The notes beneath the pieces were generated by a model. The model ran no database searches, had not been told where the DNA came from, and saw only the letters and a list, made by a program, of their open reading frames with translations. The position numbers and the translations under genes are program-made. A DNA stretch of 64,000 nt from Pilaira anomala. Its lineage: Eukaryota > Mucoromycota > Mucoromycetes > Mucorales > Mucoraceae. The stretch is taken from NCBI GenBank assembly GCA_025716855.1, contig JAIXMQ010000002.1, positions 868,001 through 932,000 on the forward strand, read 5' to 3'. Of this stretch, positions 34,276 to 46,270 are shown in pieces. Positions within the stretch are counted from its first letter, which is position 1; the number at the start of each line of letters is the position of its first letter.

Positions 34276-35278
34276 TTAAAAGTCTCTTAAGATCATTGTC
34301 ATTTCATCCAACCTAGTTTTTGAAATTTCAAGTCTTTCAATTATTTTTTCCATCTTTGCTAATTCAGCCTTATCAATTTCACCTAATAATTCCATATTGG
34401 CAATTACATCTTCTCGACTCAATTTATCAATTAATCGTTGACGACGTTGTAATTCCTCTTTTTTACGTTGATGTAAATTGAAAATACCCTTATAAACATC
34501 CACTAATAATCCTTCAAAGCAATCATCCAATGATACATACCATAAATGAAAAGATCTACTTGGTGCTCTGTCGGTTGTACGAGGTACTTCCTACATATGT
34601 ATGCAAATAAGTAAAGCATAACAAAAAAAAACTCCATTTAATCACCTCCTTTTACCTGAATTTCAACAACACCAGAAGTAAGCAAAGTACTTAATTTATG
34701 TCGAACATCTTTTAAGGGTAACATGGAATACTTTTGAACTTGTGATTCATCCAATTTTCCTTTATCGCATAAAATACGTACAATACGACAAGATGCTAAA
34801 CCAAATTTATCTAAAACCAAACCATCCAATAATTCTCGTTTCATGACATGTCTTAATTTGGTAAAGTTTACAGCATATTGATTCGCACCTAATTCGTCTC
34901 GAAGTTTAAGAAATCCACAATTACTAGTACGAAGCAGGTCCACATAACCTTGTACGACTTCATTAATCGATGGTTTCTTTTGTGGATCACTAGGATCTGT
35001 TGGAAGAACAATGTCACCTCGACTAAACACTTCAGGCTCCAACATGTTTGCGATATGAGTTACAGTGGCGGCCGCTAATAAATATATGTGGATTAATTTT
35101 TACGGAAAAATGGGTTTTGCGTTTTTGTGTTACTTTACGAGAAACATCTTCTTTTACTTGTTTCATTTTTTCTTTTCCATTACGAAAAAATGTTTTCATT
35201 ACAATACCAGCTGTACGGTTAATATGGGTTGTAGCTAAATCAGCGACCATCTATTACAAATAGTTAATTAACAAGTAA

Positions 35279-35336
<58 letters not shown>

Positions 35337-36495
35337 GCATGATTGCGGAAATATAAATTATATTTTTCATAATTCAGGGCGAAAAACATATCAGGATCCA
35401 CCTCAAAAGGTAAATCATCATTACGCTATAAACAAAACAATTGAGTTACTCGACCCTTTAAACAATTGCCATCATAACGTCTTACCTTACTTTCTCCATG
35501 TTCTTCTTTACTACGCTATACACACAGAATTATTTTTGAACGGAGTTAGTAACTGTAGATATGCAAGAAGAGGGCGTGTGTATTTACCTTTGCCTCAATC
35601 TCTAATAAATCCTCAGCTTTTCTTTTCTATATAAACAACTAACTTAAGTTCCTTTCCTTGTTTTTTTAAATTATGATACTTTACCATCCCAATTCGTTCA
35701 TGTACTTTAAACTGAGCATCTACAGCTGCTTGTGCAGTTTCGCGAATTGTTCTCTTATCTTGAGCTGAAGAGACAATGGTATATTTCTCAAATTCTTTCT
35801 CTTCAGCATCTATATAACGGTCATACATGGATCGACTATGTTGAGGTAAAACAGCTGTAATAAATTGTTCAATTGCCATTTTTGTAAATGCTCTTGTATA
35901 ATCAGCCTCTAATTTAGAATGTAATTATAAATATTCGTTAAAATATAGATAAAAAAAACATGACATACCATCTTTATGTTTGGTATCATTTTTTACTGCC
36001 CATGCTTGTACCTGACTTAGTTTGACTCTTCCGTATAAAAATAATAATTGACAGATAGCAGAAGCCTATTTAAAACTTGTGTGTGAACATTATTACAAAA
36101 TTGAAATAAAACGCGTTCAAACTTACTGCTTTGCCATAATGTTCTTCCGTTACACGCATTATACGTCCCATGCGCACTCTCATCAAGATTCGATAAGTAT
36201 CGATTTCATAATAAGTTGGCTCTCGATCATCATCTAAACCATCTTTAAAGAAGACAATGCCATGTTGAATCATCACTACTAGAGCTTCTCGCACAAGTTT
36301 AGCACTGTATTTGCTGTGTCGTATCAAGTCCGGAATGGTAAGCCGGCCTTTTACGATAAGTAAGTAACCAACTCTCTATTTGACCGGTTATTAGTTGCGT
36401 TCTGATGACTATAAAAAGGAGGTATGACTTACTGCAGTATATATCCCAAAGTCTTCCAGCAAAAGAACTCGACATAGACGCGCTTCTGTTGACAT
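34276..36495 (-). CDS. RPC82: RNA polymerase III subunit RPC82/RPC3
   Basis: Ten exons (36495..36433, 36375..36127, 36065..35969, 35908..35685, 35626..35588, 35515..35486, 35425..35339, 35250..35139, 35074..34656, 34590..34276) encode 544 residues in frame. The start STEARLCRVLLLEDFG, the winged-helix block LIRHSKYSAKLVREALVVMI, DPDMFFALNYEKY and the C-terminal EVPRTTDRAPSRSFHLWYV match the RPC82/POLR3C family. This subunit forms the initiation-specific RPC82-34-31 module of Pol III with TFIIIB. The seventh intron requires a GC donor (GCAAGT at 35338) and carries a 52-base TAA microsatellite. Exons 5 and 6 are only 39 and 30 bases. Confidence 0.9.
35282..35333. repeat. (TAA)n microsatellite in an RPC82 intron
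   Basis: Seventeen uninterrupted TAA units immediately inside the GC-type donor of intron 7. Confidence 0.9.
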
Positions 36496-36639
36496 TTTTG
36501 GTATATAATAAAGAAAGGTTGTCTGGGGAAAGAAAAGTGAATGAAAACCTGAATAAAAAGGGGAAAAGAAGCTGAGATTGGCCCTGCTTGGTTATTTCAA
36601 TATCAGCTTGCATTTCTCTCACTCTAATGTACAAGTTTT

Positions 36640-36840
36640 TAGCCTTAATTGGTACGCTTGATTTTTTTTTGGTACAGCTTAATATTTTTTTGGTACGACT
36701 CCAAGATAAATTTGGCACATGTTATTATTTTTGTTGACACGCATTTTTTTTATTTTTGGTACGGTTTGAAAAATAGAAGTTGGAACGATTTTTTTATTTT
36801 TTTATTTTTTTGGTACGAAATAGATTTTTATTTTGGGATT
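36640..36840. repeat. Irregular T-run/GGTAC repeat
   Basis: The motif TTTTTGGTAC followed by G or A recurs five times in about 180 bases with unequal spacing, each time after a long T-run. It lies between RPC82 and the transposase relic; origin unknown. Confidence 0.5.
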
Positions 36841-36889
36841 AAATATGTAGGAAAAGATAACATACAGTGATAATATTTACCTTAAGCCT

Positions 36890-37250
36890 AGTTCTTTGTT
36901 AAAACACCTGTCCCAGAAGGTCTCAGCATGTCTGATCCAAACTTGACAGTCTTGAACAGTAACAGATCCGCAAGCTCCAGGAAGATGCGATGTCAAATTA
37001 TCTGCTTTATCAAGTGGGTTTCTCCTGATATTGCTCTTTATTTTGACCAGCATTCTTCGATCGGGTTTAAAAAAGGAGAGTAAGGAGACATGAACAAATA
37101 TTTATACCCTCTCTTATTAATAGTATCAACAACAAATGCAGAGTGGTGAATTATACAATTATCCATTACTATGGAAAATCCCTTAGAGCTCTCACATTTT
37201 ACTCTAATAAACGAGAACAAGAGACTCACTTCTGTTAAATCCGGTATAAG
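36890..37250 (-). pseudogene. Tc1/mariner-type DDE transposase, C-terminal fragment
   Basis: The minus frame shows VMDNCIIHHS (second catalytic Asp) and YSPFLNPIEECWS (third acidic residue), the hallmark of DDE_3 transposases. Just after this a single-base deletion stops the frame; the next frame continues the family C-terminus (GSVTVQDCQVWIRHAETFWD). It is the downstream half of the copy split by the inserted element; the upstream half is at 39490. Confidence 0.85.
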
Positions 37251-37406
37251 TTAAAACGTAAGAGTAAGGCTGTAAAGTTGACAGGCCCGAAAATAAGATG
37301 CTTCTTTATTGAATTTCCAAAAGGGCCGTTCTTTTGAAGCTTTTTTAGAGCTATATAGGCTAAGTAAAAGTGATTCATATGTCTTGATTTGCTTCTTTCC
37401 CGCTAG

Positions 37407-39455
37407 TTACTGGGTTTTAACCAAGACTTCGCCCAATAAATAAACGAATTTGATATATTAACGACTCTAATTTTGCTCATTACATCACATGGAAAAAAAC
37501 GTCGATTTTACCCTGTCGATTTCTCCACGTGATGTACCTGCCTATATTAATTACAGGTTTTTGCCGGGTCGAAACTCATAAATCTTTGCTGTCCGGTTAC
37601 ATCGCGTAGAGAAAATCGACAGGGTAAAATCAACAATCCTGGTAATTAAAAGTTGCATTCTTGTCGATTCTAAATATAACTCTGTCGGTTTTAAATATAA
37701 GTATTCATCTCTAATGGCCGAAAAGGAAAAGAAGTTAGATCTTCTTAGCTTTATCATTCCCCCGAAGCATCGACCAGGAACCGATTTAATGTCAAAGACA
37801 ATTTTAAAAGATAAGAAAGTCATTAATTTAATTGTTTCAGTCTTAGTTGGTATGTTACAAATATGAACTATTGTTGAAGCTTCTCACTAACGCTATTAGT
37901 TTGTATGTAGGTAATTATGCCATTAACAATTATATTCCCCAAGATGGTGAATGGCTGGATGGAAAACGTGCCGATGTTCTTTTAGTCCCTGCTATAAATG
38001 TCTCAGAGTCGATGCCGCCAGTGTTGATTGAAATTCAAAACACAGTCGACAATGCATACATACACAGACTCAACAAATACTGCAATTATGTATATGACAA
38101 ATACAATAATTTCGAACCGATTGCATTTACAATCTGCATAAAAAATATACAAGAGGAAATTTGTAGTATATTTTCTGACACTCATAAAGCATCGTATTTA
38201 AAGGAGCTTCCAAGCCATTTCTGGGCAAAAGAGCATTTGATAATGACCCCTGCAACTATCGCAAACTACATTCATAGCAACGAAAACGACGACGGTGACA
38301 GTGACACTGATGGTGACAGTGATGGCAATACCAACAGCACTAACAACAACGTCAACGATAACGACAACGTCAACGATAGCACCAACACCAACACCAGCAA
38401 TACCAACACCAGCAATACCAACACCAGCAATACCAACACCAGCAATACCAACACCAGCAATACCAACAGTCATTCTCTTCCACCTTTGGTTGCTTTAGGA
38501 TATGTACTAATGGAGCAGAAATGCTCGTTATTTGGATTACAATACAAAGAGGACCCAACAGTCATTTTATTATATAAAATTGCTAAAGAGGCTCTTGAGC
38601 ACCAAATTCAAAATCACGAAGCTACTGTCGACACATTGTTGGAGGTTGCTACAGAAACTCAAAAGCAATTTAAAAGAATAATTGAAGTAGTAAACGGGGG
38701 CGAACCAAACCTTAAAAAAATCAGAAGTTTAGCAAGTTCAGGTGTGTTGTACACCGAAACAGGCTTACACAAATACCAATGGGAAAGCTGTGATGATTCC
38801 GATGCAATGCCAACGCCATTAAACCTCCCGCCAAACGTTCGATCCCAAAAAAGACGAGGCACAAACAGCGATATATTACCATCAATGACAACCATTGTCC
38901 CACAAAAGGATGATATAAAATATGCCAGGGAATTTAAAGAAGAGTATTTAAAAACCCACAAACGAATGAACTGGAAAGCCTGTTATGATAAAGGGTTGAA
39001 CGAAGGCTATTTCTCCAAATACAAAAGCCATATAACGTTGAAGAGCACATTTAACAAAATAAACAAATGATTGCATACCTTTTTCATATGTATACATATC
39101 TTTATATAAATTATTCCCGTTACTGTCATGTTTCTTTAATACTTTCCTTTCAATTTGAGACTGCAATAGAATGGTAAAATAAGTAATGAAAATATCTTAA
39201 AAGGACAATGATAAGCTCGCTGAGACTTTTTCAAGAGTTTATTATGATAAAAATACTATGGGGGTTTTCTATTTTATTTTAGTTATGTTCTTATCTATGT
39301 TTTAAGTGAAGAGAATAAAGTTAAACCTGATGTGGTATTTGCCACTATATAAAGAACAGTTAACTCACAGTATTATTCTTGCTCAAGTTATCGTATGAGA
39401 TTAATTTAATACAGTTCAATTATAATTGTACTGTAGACTTTTGCACCTATATATT
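37407..39455 (+). mobile_element. Solo copy of the palindromic element
   Basis: It shares its left end (TACTGGGTTTTAACCAAGAC) and right end (TTTTGCACCTATATA) with the composite element at 5848-13429 but holds one gene and barely two satellite units (37490-37625). The parts lying between about 5945 and 8000 and between 12387 and 13328 of the composite are missing. It sits inside a Tc1/mariner transposase gene whose halves flank it, which independently supports the stated ends to within a few tens of bases. Confidence 0.75.
37714..39070 (+). CDS. Element-encoded protein, Rpn/PD-(D/E)XK-like, copy 3
   Basis: Exons 37714..37849 and 37911..39070 give 431 residues. The first exon has the same 136-base length and the intron the same borders as in copies 1 and 2. 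ADVLLVP and VLIEIQN are unchanged. It differs by a shorter and purer Ser-Asn-Thr repeat (about residues 170-205) and by a segment of about 28 residues (PLNLPPNVRSQKRRG and flanks) missing from copies 1 and 2. Without the satellite its promoter is reduced to about 220 bases, so it may be silent or differently regulated. Confidence 0.75.
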
Positions 39456-39489
39456 TTGATAGTCACTCCACCATTTTTATTTAAAAGTG

Positions 39490-39790
39490 TAATCCCGGTC
39501 AATTTACAGTGCTTTCACCTCAATTTACCAACTTTTTGAAGCTAATCATCTCTTTCGCGAGTCATATTGATGTCAAATCCTGACTCATCTAAAAATACAC
39601 AATTCTGGAGGTAAAGCATCCCTTTCGCCAACCCAAATAGCGCGCTTTTCGATCACAACAGGGCTATTTCTCGCAGTAGGATGCCTTGAAATTTTTTTGA
39701 TAGAAAGGTTGCATTCATTTTTCATAAATTCTGTGACCCCGCGTATCTTCTTTCGCGCTTTTTACAGGTTGTTTACAAGAGCAACACATT
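39490..39790 (-). pseudogene. Tc1/mariner-type DDE transposase, N-terminal and middle fragment
   Basis: The minus strand encodes GVTEFMKNECNLSIKKISRH, then ARNSPVVIEKRAIWVGERD, then after a one-base frameshift CVFLDESGFDINMTRE, which holds the first catalytic Asp of a DDE_3 transposase. It stops soon after. Together with 36890-37250 it makes one broken gene interrupted by the solo element. Confidence 0.8.
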
Positions 39791-39897
39791 TTTTTTTTAA
39801 AGAGCCGTGTCATTTATTTACACCTATTTTTTTTTTTTTTTTGTACTCATATTTTTTTTACTTTTCTCATTTTAAATATAATTTTGTTAATATTTGA

Positions 39898-42800
39898 ATG
39901 GATGAGATCAAAAAGTTATTGGATACATCAGGTCTTTCGTCCTTAAGGGATTCGGGATTAACAATTATATCTTTATATGGTGTCTCAGAAGAGCAAAGAA
40001 GAACAACACCATCCAATGCAACCATCACTCTTGCTAATCGTATTGCTGGTACCACAGCATTTACTTTAAGAAATGAGGTAAAAAAAGTCCTAAGTTTTTT
40101 TTTTATATATGTTATTAGAACGAATTGTTGAACGCAATATTATTATTTTCTTTTCTCGTAGCCTTTAAATAAAGAAACGGTAGAGGTAAATATATATATA
40201 TATATATATATATCTTATTCTTGTTAACGCGCAAAAAAAAAAATTGATTCATCATGATTATAGTTGGCAGAAGGACTTCAAATGTATGTGGATCGTACCT
40301 CAAAAACTGTTTATATCTTTATGGACTCAAAACAAAATATCACTTCATTCAATTTAGAAAAAGTAAAACTACTCAAAAATACACATCATAACTATTTATT
40401 TATCCCGTTTCTTCCCTCTTTTTCTCTCTCTCTCTCTCTCTCTTTTTTTTTTTTTTCTCGTTTGATAGACAGTTTCTGCTAGCATGATGAACCATCAATC
40501 TTTATGTATGCGAGGTTTACTATTCATGTTGACCGTTTCACATCTTGTGATCGTAAAGTATAAACCCTTATTCAATGATATACAAAACTATTAATCATAA
40601 TTCTTACCTGATAGCCCATCTTACCTCCTACAATCTTACCTGCAAGCTTTATGTCCACGCTCGTCACTCTTAATCAAGTGAAAGCCAACATGTATACACA
40701 TTTAGCTCAATACCAATCCTCTTGTTGGAAGCATTGGGATATCACTGTGCCCAACGCATTATTTGAAAGAAAAGAATTAGAGCGTACAAACCCAAACTTA
40801 TTAGGTTGGTGGGGCCCCGCAAAAGGTGTTCCTATGCTTGTGTTTATTGTAACCAACGTAAGATTTTTTTTTTTTTTTAAAAAAAAAAAGATGATATACT
40901 CTATTAAAACATATCATTTAGATTCAATTCCCTACTATTGTTCCTAATGTCATCAAACGAATGCAAGATACTTTACAATTAAAGACCAAGACTTTATTTC
41001 GTGCATTGCATTTAATACCATTGAAATCTGAAGGAAATTCACCACAACCAGCAGTCGAAGTAAGATCCTTGTTTTTATTACCTTCGAGTGCGCAACCAAT
41101 TATTCATATTGTACCTGCACCGCCTATTGAATTAAAAGAAAAAAAACCAATCTTTTCATTCGATTCACCCCCTTCTCTCAGTACTTACCTGCAAGAGATG
41201 GATTTGCCCGAATCTCCCTCTACCACTTTATATAACGATTATAGCGATAAATTGTTACGTAACTTTGTGAATATTTGGACAAAGGCGGCCTTAACACGAC
41301 ACCCATTACATACTTCTTCTTCTCGAAAGGATACGAACAAATCCTGTCCATTACCTACTGGACTTCAATTTGTCTCCAGTGTAGTCTCTTTACTTTATTT
41401 CTTATTCAACCAACCCATTACAGAAGATGGGGCTGATTTCAAAAAGGTCATTACTTATCATTATCCAAGCACCAAAGGTATGATTCAACAAATCGAAGTG
41501 ATATTAAGAAAGAAAATTAGAGACAATATCGAGATTGAAAAGGTCTTTTCAAAGACGCATTCGAGTCATTTAATGGAAAAGTGTCTTGAATCTTATTTAC
41601 AAGATTCGCCACCCTTTTATACAGAGCAGTATCATGATTGGAAACGGGCTAATGTGATGCGCATGTATCGATCTTTAGCGCGTGGACCTTGTGTGGATGA
41701 ATACGCTATACGTCTTGAACGTGAATGTGATTCAGTCTGGAAAGGCGGAAGACAGAGCTGTGAACAAGTCAGTTTAACTGGACGTTCCTGTCGATTAAAG
41801 ATAGGTCATGAACATGAATCGACAACCCTCAAAACCTCGAGAGACGATCGAAGTATACCTGTAGATAATAAAAAGCATAACAGTGGATTTAGTTTCTTTC
41901 ACGCTTGTGACTGTGGTCGAACTCAAAAGATGCGTGATGATCCATTTGATATTGAAGAAGCCAATTTCAAGTTTTACAATAAATTTAGTTGCTGTTTGGG
42001 TCCAGATCGACTCGCTTTAGATATCGCACATTCCAAATTTGGTGAATCGCAACAATTGGCCTTTCAATATGAACATATACCGCATGCAGATATCTCCTTA
42101 ATTTATTTAGGTCTTGCCAATACTTATAAGAACAAGTCTGGCCTTGATATTGAAGGATTTATGAACAGTACCAATTTTTTGATACCTTGGGCGATCACTA
42201 CTTTGGATGAAGTTAAATTACATCAGCAAGAAGCTGTAGCAGAAATAGGAAAGACCTCAGCTGAAAGTAACATTAAGAATTCATTTTTAAGGTCTGTTCA
42301 ACAATCCAATGAAGATACTTCTGAATGGCCTGTACTTGGAAAGGCAACACCAAGCGCGAGAGCACCTAATCCAACCGTTGCTCCTATTGTGGTGGCTTCT
42401 TTAGCTGCGTTTCCTGCTCTTGGTTCCGAACCAACAAAAGCAACTGCACCTGTCAAGGCACCTGTCACACCATCCCCTTCTTCCAATAATCGACAATTAT
42501 TTGATACGCGTCGTAGACGTAATGATCGTAGACGTGATCGTGTACAAGGTTTGATTCGAGGTTACGTAGGTGTAGAGTATGAATGTCCTCATGGTCATCG
42601 TTTCTTAAGCTGTGGTGAAGGTAGAGTATGTAAATTAGGTCATGCAAGTCATCCAAAGGAACACGGTAACTACTTTGTGCATCAAGATTTACCTATCTTT
42701 GTCGTCTGTCCCTGTACCTATGCCAATAATAATCCAAGTAATCCTAATACTGAAGTAATTGCACAATTATTACGATTATATGTTGTTACACCTGATGAAG

Positions 42801-43141
42801 CTGTTACTATTTCTATTGAACCTAAAATCAAGGTAAAAGTTGACAAAAAAAAAAGTATCTTGTCGTATGTTACTAATTTTATATATATATATATATATGT
42901 AAAGATTAATATACCTGGTGCAGAAGAACCTTTTATATCTGATTTAGGAATCACAGATCAATTATCATTTGGACCTAACGGTATGTACGTTTTACGATTG
43001 CCATTTATCTACCGTGATCAACAAGGTGGACCTGTGCCTGTAGAAAATGATACTCAAAAACGATTGAAGAGTGCAATCTTACTTAAAAATTGTATCAAGT
43101 TTCATTATCATGAAAGTAAGAGATGGGAAATTGACATGTAA
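39898..43141 (+). CDS. SMG8: Nonsense-mediated decay factor SMG8
   Basis: Exons 39898..40077, 40162..40185, 40264..40362, 40469..40552, 40615..40857, 40922..42832 and 42905..43141 encode 925 residues, close to the animal length. The C-terminal zinc-rich block YECPHGHRFLSCGEG with later VCPC, and the internal CDCGRTQKMRDDPFD, are diagnostic of SMG8. With SMG9 it holds the SMG1 kinase inactive until UPF1 is engaged at a premature stop. The last intron (42833-42904) is 72 bases, a multiple of three without stop, so retention would add 24 residues. Exon 2 is 24 bases. Confidence 0.9.
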
Positions 43142-43887
43142 AATCCGCCAAAAAAAAAAAAAAAAAACGTAAGACATGATCTCTCTCTCTCTCTCTCTTT
43201 TTTTCTCGCTTTTTCTCTCTCCTTTCTCCCTTCTTTTTTTAAGAAGGGCAATGACATTTTTTTCCCTAAATTCATGGCACATGAATTTTTTTTTTTTTCT
43301 TGTTTGAAAAAGGGTATTTACTTCAATTTTTTGTGGGGAAAAAAAGAGTCGAATCTAGCATTGAAAGTATAAGAAGTAAAATAAAATTCACATTATCTTC
43401 TATCCAAAAATGGTCTTTTTAATTTACGTACATACTGTAAAAAAAAAAAAAAAATCTTTTCCTTTCTGTCATGCCTGTCATACAAAGAGGGGTTCGCACA
43501 AGTACATCAAATGGTTTTGAAATGTTGCTAACTAAAAAAAGTCAAAAAAAAATTAGTATGTTTGAAATGATCATACATGTATACCTCTATCTTTTATGAG
43601 CTTTAGATTATTCAATAAATGTTGATGAACTATGAAATGAATTAAAGCAAAACGGAAGAGTGATAGCTTTTTTGTTTAGAACGCCATTAAAATAACTTGT
43701 TTTATACTTGAGCATGGCATAATAATTTATAACACGTACACTTTAAGCTTCCTTACTTGATTGAGACATGTTTATGTATAGAAATACATAGTTATAAAAA
43801 TGTTCGTCAGAGACAAATACATAACGATGAACTCTTATTGTATACTCCTCCCTTCAATTCACATTTATTTCTCCTTCAAATAAATAT
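43142..43887. other. Intergenic
   Basis: No gene seen. It contains a (CT)n run near 43180 and A/T runs; the last 60 bases are a pyrimidine-rich leader for the pyrophosphatase gene. Confidence 0.6.
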
Positions 43888-45224
43888 ATGAAAGTTATCA
43901 GTTCTGCTATTTTTGTTTGCGCACTTTTCTTTGGTGCAGTGGTACCAAATGTTATGGCCCATGATACAACTGGTGGTATAACTTTACGTCAAATTGGTGC
44001 TGAGAATACCTTAGACTTCCAAATTTATTATGGTAAAATAAGCATATATATGTATGTACATACATCTCAGACATATTAAATACGATGTTATAAATTTGTA
44101 GAAAGAAATGGTCAAGTTATATCGGCATTTCATGATATTCCATTATTTGCTAACAGAACCCAAGGTTTATTTAACATGATTGTTGAAATGCCTCGCTGGA
44201 CTAATGCAAAGAACGAGGTAAGTAAAAAAAAAAAAATCATTTAAAATGTAAGCCTATAACTGTTCGACTATCTCTTTTAGGTCAATAAAAAAACCCCATT
44301 CAATCCAATCAAACAGGATATTCTTGATGGAAAACCAAGATTTACACCCAACATCTTTCCTAATAAAGGATATATATGGAATTATGGTGCTTTTCCCCAG
44401 GTAAAAAAATATATATACATATCTTTAACCTTCCACTAACTTTGTTTTTAATTATCAGACTTTTGAAGATCCCGGTTTTATCTCACCTTTCACAGGTGCC
44501 AAAGGAGACAATGATCCTATTGATGTTCTTGAAATTGGGGAAATAGTTGCTACAGTGGGAGAAATTAAACAGGTCAAAATTTTAGGAATTATTGGCTTGA
44601 TCGATCAAAACGAAACTGATTGGAAAGTAGTTACACTTGATGTTAATGATCCATTGTTTAACGAGATTAATGGCAAGTACATAAAAGAAGAATGAAAAAT
44701 AACTATCTATACTCATTTTTTGTTTTTAAATAGATATTGGGGATGTAGAAATATATAAACCTGGCTTGTTGAAAAATACCGAGACATTTTTGAAAATTTA
44801 TAAAATCCCCAGAGGCAAACAGGAAAACACAATTGCATTCGAGGGTGAAGCTCAAAACAAGGTACTAAAAAAAAAAGCTATCTATTAAATTCGAGTGGGT
44901 CTAGTTAACATAAAATTAATAGGAATTTGCAACCAGTATTGTTTTAGAAACACATGATCGCTGGAAATTACTTATTAATGGTACCACACCAAGGCAAGAC
45001 ATTCAAACGTAAAATATGCTTTTTAGACCTTTATGTTATCATTTACTTTAACTAATTGCATTCTTTTTAGTGTCAACTTATCAGTTAAAGGATCACCCTA
45101 CCGTATCAGACCTGGTGTATTAAATGTACCTCCAAATAATCCTCTACCTCCTGCACCTATTGATAGTATTTATGATGAATGGCTTTATGTTTCTGTCCCA
45201 GACAATCAAGCAATCATTCAATAA
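43888..45224 (+). CDS. Secreted family I inorganic pyrophosphatase
   Basis: Seven exons (43888..44032, 44102..44217, 44281..44400, 44459..44672, 44734..44861, 44923..45008, 45071..45224) give 320 residues. The core matches eukaryotic soluble PPase: [38 protein letters not shown] (metal-binding aspartates), ETDWKVV and [11 protein letters not shown]. It should hydrolyse pyrophosphate to phosphate with magnesium. Unusually, the protein starts with a clear signal peptide ([20 protein letters not shown] ending VMA, about 24 residues), so it is likely secreted or vacuolar. The fourth intron has a GC donor (GGCAAGT). Confidence 0.9.
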
Positions 45225-45650
45225 AAAAGTATTCATCATTTACACAGTTACTTTAGACTTTTAAAATATGAATACAGCGTTATTGTATAAATATTTGAAT
45301 CGCATCAATATAATTTCGCACGTGCATAATTTTTATTTGATATGTTCATCCAGCTTAGTAGTAATCGATATGTGTAATTGACCAATTAAACTAATTAGTA
45401 CATATATACATCTGTTATATTAAAAAACATCCATAGTAGCTTAATTATAGCACACACAACTTCGATTAGGTTTTTAAAAAAAAAATTCAACGGAAAAATC
45501 TGATCAGACACAAGCATTGTAATATTCGATATAAAATAAATACAACGTTTATTTCTTAGATTTATAAAAACTTAAAATTAACTCATGTAAAAAAAAAAAC
45601 CTGTGTATGTATTAAAAAAGCATAGTCATGCTTGACTGTTTTTTCTAAGA
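45225..45650. other. Intergenic
   Basis: No gene recognised; AT-rich, with short A-runs. Confidence 0.6.
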
Positions 45651-45689
45651 ACCTATTCTTCTTATTTTTATTATACACACCTCCTCTTT

Positions 45690-46270
45690 TTATCTTTATG
45701 CCAGACGCGCGTATACTGAGTAGACCCAGGAGGTGATTCTAGTGGCGTTGTTACTGAAGGTACGTGCCCTCTCCACTTGGGCCTTAGCTTTTATCCGCTT
45801 CGCTAAATTTATATTCACTCCAAGCACAAGAACTTTGAGCCTCTAAGGTGATTCTTAGAGGGAAGGGACTTAGCAGCCTGAACTAGCATTGATCATCCCA
45901 GTGGTTAGCGACGTTCGGGCTAGTACGGTTTCACCGGGTAACATCACTCCATAAGCGGACGTTGTAGAAGGTCAGACTGTGGTGGATCATGTTTAACTTT
46001 CACGTTTGCGGAATCTACGAAAGTAGGTGGTCTTAGCGGTGTAGCGGTGTCCCATTGCACATTATACTTGAGGGATTTCAGTACTTGGGATGCTGTGTAA
46101 CTGTTTAAAGACTGACATTGGGTCCCTCGTCTCTTAGATGGTGGCATAGAGATCGATCTATCTCTCACGTAGGTCCGTTTTCTTGGATGATAATGATTCC
46201 ATCTTTTCCTGAAAAAGAGGAGCTGCATTGAGATGAACCTCCAAGTGACCAGCTCTGGAAACTCTTTCTT
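45690..46270. other. GC-richer island of unknown origin
   Basis: Base composition rises well above the flanks. A minus frame at 46228-45944 encodes 94 residues rich in Arg, Pro and Ser (WNHYHPRKRTYVRDRSISMP) with no motif I can place. The surrounding sequence also reads in other frames (HLEVHLNAAPLFQEKMESLS), as in decayed coding or transposon sequence. No tRNA or rRNA seen. Confidence 0.35.

Noticed and set aside
36890..39790. A functional Tc1/mariner transposase
   Set aside because: At least two frameshifts and a 2 kb insertion break the gene.
45944..46228. 94-codon minus frame as a real gene
   Set aside because: No recognisable domain, coding-like signal in other frames too; kept only as part of the GC-rich island.
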